Origin: Oscillospiraceae bacterium
Lineage (GTDB): Bacteria; Bacillota; Clostridia; Oscillospirales; Ruminococcaceae
Assembly: GCA_009776345.1 (NCBI GenBank)
Contig: WRLS01000081.1
Span: 1-9,440, forward strand
Length of the DNA: 9,440 nt
Direction: 5' to 3'
Shown here: positions 6,838-9,440 of the stretch, piece after piece
How the letters are laid out: the number at the start of each line of letters is the position of its first letter
Position numbering within the stretch: the stretch's first letter is position 1
The notes under the pieces: model-generated
Databases searched by the model: none
What the model saw: the letters and a program-made list of their open reading frames with translations, nothing else
What the model was told of the DNA's origin: nothing
Translations under genes and position numbers: made by a program

Positions 6838-8598
6838 CTATGACTTTTCATCAATTTCAATCAGCGCTTTCTCTAAAAAATCATCCACCGGCATTGTGCC
6901 TGCGTTGCCGTCCTTGCGGGAACGCACGGAAACCTCCCCGGACTGCATTTCCGCATCGCCAATGACCAGCATATAAGGTACCTTGGCAAGCTGTGCCTCG
7001 CGGATTTTATAGCCCATTTTTTCACTGCGGCCGTCGATTTCAACACGCAGGCCATTCGCGGTGAGCTTGCCTGCGATTTCTTTTGCGCAGTCAATGTGCC
7101 TGTCGCCGATCGGTATGACCACAGCCTGAGTAGGGGAGAGCCATAACGGCAGCGCGCCCGCGTATTTTTCGAGCAGGAGCGCCAGCGTGCGCTCATAACA
7201 GCCTATTGATGAGCGGTGGATGATAACCGGGTGCTTCTTTACGTTGTCAATGTCTGTGTAGGTCATGCCGAACACGCTTGCAAGCTGGAAATCGATCTGC
7301 ACTGTTATCAGCGTGTCCTCTTTGCCGTAGACATTTTTAATTTGCAAGTCTACTTTAGGGCCGTAGAACGCGGCTTCGCCGTCGGCTTCGGTAAACGGCA
7401 CATCCATGTCACGTAAAATTTCGCGCATGAAATCCTGTGCGCTCTCCCAATCTTCTTTACTGCCGATATATTTTTCGGTTTCGTTTTCATCCCATTTAGA
7501 AAGCCGGTAGCTTATATCTCCGTGAAGCCCCAGTGTGTCCAAGAAATAATGCGCAAGCTCCAGCGCGGCGCGGAATTCATCGCCCATTTGATCCGGGCGG
7601 CAGGCGATATGCCCTTCCGAAAGCGTGAACTGCCTTACGCGGATAAGCCCGTGCATCTCCCCCGAGGCCTCGTTGCGGAAAAGCGTAGAAGTTTCATTGT
7701 AGCGCAGCGGCAGGTCGCGGTAGGAGCGCGTGCGCGTCAAATAAGCCTGAAACTGGAACGGGCAGGTCATCGGGCGCAGGGCAAGCACTTCCTCACCCGC
7801 CGCGTCGCGTTCCTTGTCGCCCAGCACAAACATCCCGTCGTAATATTTATCCCAATGCCCGGAGATCTTATACAGGTCGGATTTTGCCATAAACGGCGTT
7901 TTTGTGAGAAGGTACCCGCGGCGCTCCTCCTCATCCTCAACAAAGCGCTGGAGTATCTGCATAACCTTTGCGCCCTTCGGAAGCAGCAGCGGAAGCCCCT
8001 GCCCGACTAGATCCGACGTGGTGAAATACTCAAGCTGCCGCCCAATGAGGTTATGGTCGCGCTGTTTTGCTTCTTCAAGCGCTTCTAGGTGCTTTTCAAG
8101 CAGCGATGCCTTTGGGAACGACACTCCATAGATTCGGCAGAGCATCTTATTCTTTTCACTGCCGCGCCAATACGCCCCTGTAGCTGACAGCAGTTTTATC
8201 GCTTTCACAGTGCCGGTGGATGGTAAATGCGGCCCCGCACATAAATCGGTGAATTCGCCCTGCCTGTAGAAAACGATCTCCCCGTCAAGCTCAGCAATCA
8301 GCTCTTGCTTGTAAGGCTCGTCTTTCATCAGCTCAAGCGCCTCGGCCTTAGGAAGGGTAAAGCGTTCCAACGGAAGTTTTTCTTTTACGATTTTTTTCAT
8401 CTCAGCTTCGATTTTCACCAGGTCGTCTGATGCGAAAGGGGAGGGGACATCGAAATCGTAATAGAAGCCGCTGTCGGTTGCGGGGCCAATGGCAAGCTTC
8501 GCCTCCGGGTACAGGCGTTTTACCGCTTGGGCAAGGATATGGCTTGTTGTGTGCCAAAATGTTTTGACGGAGCCGCTGTCCAAATCTTGTTTACTCAT
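6838..8598 (-). CDS. thrS: Threonyl-tRNA synthetase lacking the TGS domain
   Basis: The 586-residue protein charges tRNA-Thr in the cytoplasm. It begins directly in the editing domain: H16TTSH20, then C120AGPH124, the residues that hydrolyse Ser-tRNA-Thr. The class II core follows, with zinc ligands C279 (MTCP), H330 (SEGH) and H461 (IIHR), motif 2 around LFRNE (306-310) and motif 3 SIGCYER (464-470). The anticodon-binding domain starts near 490. Typical bacterial ThrRS is about 640 residues with a 60-residue TGS domain at the N-terminus; that domain is absent here. The start at 8598 has GGGAG about 8 bp upstream. Extending the frame to an ATG at 8649 adds only 17 residues, encoded by the repeat element, with no TGS similarity. 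Expression is controlled by the threonine T-box leader at 8755-9040. Confidence 0.97.
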   Translation of the reverse strand: MSKQDLDSGSVKTFWHTTSHILAQAVKRLYPEAKLAIGPATDSGFYYDFDVPSPFASDDLVKIEAEMKKIVKEKLPLERFTLPKAEALELMKDEPYKQELIAELDGEIVFYRQGEFTDLCAGPHLPSTGTVKAIKLLSATGAYWRGSEKNKMLCRIYGVSFPKASLLEKHLEALEEAKQRDHNLIGRQLEYFTTSDLVGQGLPLLLPKGAKVMQILQRFVEDEEERRGYLLTKTPFMAKSDLYKISGHWDKYYDGMFVLGDKERDAAGEEVLALRPMTCPFQFQAYLTRTRSYRDLPLRYNETSTLFRNEASGEMHGLIRVRQFTLSEGHIACRPDQMGDEFRAALELAHYFLDTLGLHGDISYRLSKWDENETEKYIGSKEDWESAQDFMREILRDMDVPFTEADGEAAFYGPKVDLQIKNVYGKEDTLITVQIDFQLASVFGMTYTDIDNVKKHPVIIHRSSIGCYERTLALLLEKYAGALPLWLSPTQAVVIPIGDRHIDCAKEIAGKLTANGLRVEIDGRSEKMGYKIREAQLAKVPYMLVIGDAEMQSGEVSVRSRKDGNAGTMPVDDFLEKALIEIDEKS

Positions 8599-8620
8599 AA
8601 TCTGACACTCCCTTTGTATA

Positions 8621-8722
8621 ACACTAATCTCCGTTAGAAATGAGGACAAAAAATTTTCGCAAAACCCATAACCGAAAGCTTTTGCTCGATTTTTTGTCTA
8701 TTTCTTAAACGGATATTAGTGT
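8621..8722. repeat. 102-bp palindromic MITE-like element in the thrS leader
   Basis: The two ends form an inverted repeat. From the left the sequence reads ACACTAATCTCCGTTAGAAA (8621-8640); from the right, on the other strand, ACACTAATATCCGTTTAAGA (8722-8703). The similarity continues inward, with small gaps, through ACAAAAAAT and GCAAAA, giving arms of about 45 nt. The centre is near 8670. It has no coding capacity. No clear target-site duplication is visible (TATA on the left, AAAT on the right). It lies between the T-box terminator and the thrS ribosome binding site and would fold into a long hairpin in the mRNA. A shorter relative is at 8956-8987. MITE identity is inference; a genome-wide copy count was not possible. 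Confidence 0.7.
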
Positions 8723-8754
8723 AAATAGTCTATTCGCATACGGGCGGTAAATGC

Positions 8755-8786
8755 AAAAAAGCCCGCCCCAAACTTTGGGGCGAAGC
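8755..8786 (-). terminator. T-box-controlled intrinsic terminator upstream of thrS
   Basis: Read on the minus strand, GCTTCGCCCCAAA pairs with TTTGGGGCGGGC (one bulged T, one T-G pair) and is followed by six T residues (8760-8755). It lies downstream of the T-box sequence at 8837-8824, as expected for the terminator competing with the antiterminator. It ends about 157 bp before the thrS ATG. Confidence 0.92.
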
Positions 8787-8955
8787 ACTAATAGCAAACA
8801 ATAGCTGTTTGGCTTGTGACACTCCGCGGTTCCACCCAAATTGCACGTTCATAAAAACGCGCCGCTCATGATCCCGTTAACGCCGGGTTACGTGGCGCTC
8901 GTCACGCCCTGCCACAGGGGCGGTATCACCATAAAACCCGCAGGCGCTTTCCACC

Positions 8956-8987
8956 TAATACTAATATCCGTTTAAGAATTAGTATTA
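8956..8987. repeat. Repeat-derived hairpin inserted in T-box Stem I
   Basis: TAATACTAAT (8956-8965) and ATTAGTATTA (8978-8987) form a perfect 10-bp stem with a 12-nt loop. The 19 nt ACTAATATCCGTTTAAGAA (8960-8978) are identical to the outer end of the 8621-8722 element (reverse complement of 8702-8720). It reads as an internally deleted copy: one terminal repeat joined to the closing ATTAGT of the other. It lies exactly between the two sides of the Stem I apical helix of the T-box leader. Confidence 0.75.
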
Positions 8988-9046
8988 TACGCCCTCTCTT
9001 AGCAAAGTTTTTTATGGGATTTCCCTGTCATTGCCTTTGTGTATTT

Positions 9047-9075
9047 ATAATATCATTTCAGAGCGCAAATGTCAA
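9047..9075 (-). promoter_or_regulatory. Sigma-A promoter of the thrS T-box transcript
   Basis: On the minus strand a consensus TTGACA (9075-9070), a 17-bp spacer and TATTAT (9052-9047) predict a start near 9040, about 12 nt before the first strand of T-box Stem I. A second TATAAT (8989-8984) lies inside Stem I but lacks a -35 and would remove the specifier, so it is not taken as the promoter. Confidence 0.85.
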
Positions 9076-9137
9076 TGCTTTGTTTTCCCACGCTCACGGC
9101 AAACGAATGAACATACAAAATGCACAAAATCCTGTAA

Positions 9138-9156
9138 GGGCGGCAACCTGCCGCCC
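9138..9156. repeat. Short perfect hairpin repeat (GGGCGGCA-acc-TGCCGCCC)
   Basis: Arms GGGCGGCA (9138-9145) and TGCCGCCC (9149-9156) are perfect with a 3-nt loop, preceded by TGTAA. A related unit occurs at 9189-9212, beginning TGTAGGGACGG and containing the GGTCG-ccct-CGACC stem (9199-9212). The shared TGTA(A/G)GG lead-in and G+C-rich stem suggest copies of one REP-like family placed on either side of the parS palindrome. No poly-T follows either unit. Confidence 0.55.
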
Positions 9157-9161
9157 GCCTA

Positions 9162-9185
9162 AAATTGTTTCACGTGAAACAATTT
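9162..9185. other. parS: parS centromere-like site (ParB/Spo0J binding palindrome)
   Basis: The 16-bp core TGTTTCACGTGAAACA (9166-9181) exactly matches the consensus bacterial parS sequence defined in Bacillus subtilis and conserved across most phyla. It is the centre of a perfect 24-bp palindrome. ParB (Spo0J) loads here as a CTP-dependent clamp, spreads, and recruits SMC for chromosome segregation. Most parS sites lie in the origin-proximal part of the chromosome, so the site suggests the window may lie there, though distal parS copies exist. Binding itself is inferred from the exact match. Confidence 0.9.
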
Positions 9186-9307
9186 ATCATGTAGGGACGG
9201 TCGCCCTCGACCATCCTCATTGTACGATGCAAATTTTATACGTGCCTACGATATGCTTATTCCTCGCTGTAGTTTTGCACTGCCCACCCGCTCAAGCCGC
9301 GGGGGCT

Positions 9308-9357
9308 GTTACTTTGCAACGCGGCAAAGTAACCAAAACGCGCCGGGGAGACCCCGG
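9308..9357. repeat. Tandem hairpin block (GTTACTTTGC / GCAAAGTAAC and CCGGGG / CCCCGG)
   Basis: GTTACTTTGC (9308-9317) and GCAAAGTAAC (9324-9333) form a perfect 10-bp stem with a 6-nt loop; nine bases later CCGGGG (9343-9348) and CCCCGG (9352-9357) form a second stem with a 3-nt loop. The AAAGTAACCAAAACGCGCC wording resembles dispersed intergenic repeats that I recall in several bacterial genomes, but copy number here is unknown. There is no T-run for an intrinsic terminator. Confidence 0.5.
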
Positions 9358-9440
9358 ACCCCCATTTCGACAAGCCGCATAGCCCTGTGCCTTTCATCGC
9401 GCACGTCATATGCTTTGTCCTATAATCCGCCCAATCACCC

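Larger units (their letters stand above)
8755..9040 (-). ncRNA. Threonine T-box riboswitch (thrS leader)
   Basis: The leader senses uncharged tRNA-Thr and permits read-through into thrS. On the minus strand, Stem I closes with ACAGGG (9028-9023) against CCCTGT (8919-8914), and above it CCATAAAA (9017-9010) pairs with TTTTATGG (8936-8929). The 3' side of the loop between these helices reads GATACCG, with the Thr codon ACC at 8924-8922 as specifier, followed by a purine. AGAGAG (9000-8995 region) and GGTGGAAA (8955-8948) flank the apical stem GGCG/CGCC. A CCCG-gcgttaa-CGGG hairpin (8887-8873) matches Stem III. The T-box is GGGTGGAACCGCGG (8837-8824); its TGGA would pair with a UCCA tRNA end, which fits the U discriminator of Bacillus-type tRNA-Thr. 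The apical loop of Stem I is replaced by a repeat-derived hairpin (8956-8987). Confidence 0.95.
9076..9440. other. Gene-less stretch with parS and hairpin repeats
   Basis: No coding region is supported between the thrS promoter and the window end. Apart from parS and the two G+C-rich units around it, the stretch holds a tandem hairpin block at 9308-9357. I see no RNA gene in 9213-9307 or 9358-9440. Confidence 0.6.

Noticed and set aside
8599..8649. N-terminal extension of thrS to an ATG at 8649
   Set aside because: The added 17 residues are encoded by the palindromic element, show no TGS similarity, and the ATG at 8598 has a proper ribosome binding site.
8618..8726. Target-site duplication around the 102-bp element
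   Set aside because: The flanks (TATA on the left, AAAT on the right) do not match convincingly, so no duplication is claimed.
8984..8989. Perfect TATAAT on the minus strand within the T-box leader
   Set aside because: There is no -35 at a suitable distance and a start here would delete the 5' half of Stem I. It arises at the edge of the inserted hairpin; TTGACA-17-TATTAT at 9075-9047 is a better promoter.
9014..9382. A 122-codon plus-strand open frame upstream of thrS
   Set aside because: It runs through the antisense of the T-box promoter, the parS palindrome and hairpin repeats, has no good ribosome binding site and no recognisable protein features.
1..9440. CRISPR array, tRNA or rRNA genes, transposase genes or prophage genes
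   Set aside because: No regularly spaced repeats, no cloverleaf or rRNA sequence and no transposase or phage-like proteins were seen on either strand.

Overview
The window looks like a chromosomal segment of a Clostridia-type Bacillota of roughly 50% G+C. The indications are strong AGGAGG-like ribosome binding sites, a T-box leader ahead of a tRNA synthetase gene, an exact Bacillus-type parS site, a LplA-like ABC lipoprotein, and protein families common in gut Clostridia. This is inference; no taxonomic marker such as 16S rRNA is present.

Layout. 1-570 (+) is the C-terminal part of an extracellular solute-binding protein whose start lies outside the window. 581-1275 (+) is a compact type II toxin-antitoxin module: a clean sigma-A promoter with a palindrome on its -35, a RelB/DinJ-type antitoxin, and an overlapping PemK/MazF-type toxin. 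1375-2166 (+) encodes a ZIP-family metal transporter, preceded by a hairpin that could mask its ribosome binding site. Convergent to it is a gene (2177-3490, -) fusing a GNAT acetyltransferase to an SAM methyltransferase. Divergent from that is a small membrane protein of unknown function (3602-4006, +). On the minus strand, dcd (dCTP deaminase) and a GNAT acetyltransferase form a two-gene unit (5077 to 4020). An acyl carrier protein gene (5222-5452, +) stands alone with its own intrinsic terminator.

From 8598 down to 5514 the minus strand carries thrS, a secreted HExxH metallopeptidase and a small zinc-ribbon protein, closely spaced enough for at least the first two to share the thrS promoter. 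thrS encodes a threonyl-tRNA synthetase with catalytic and editing domains but no N-terminal TGS domain. Its leader (about 9040 to 8755) is a complete threonine T-box riboswitch: promoter, Stem I with ACC specifier, Stem III, T-box with UGGA, and terminator.

The most unusual part is 8621-8990. A 102-bp palindromic, MITE-like element sits between the T-box terminator and the thrS ribosome binding site. A short hairpin carrying the same 19-nt end sequence occupies the apical loop of T-box Stem I. In the read-through transcript these two copies are perfectly complementary over 19 nt. Farther upstream, 9138-9357 holds a perfect 24-bp palindrome containing the 16-bp ParB site (parS), set among several short hairpin repeats in an otherwise gene-less stretch.
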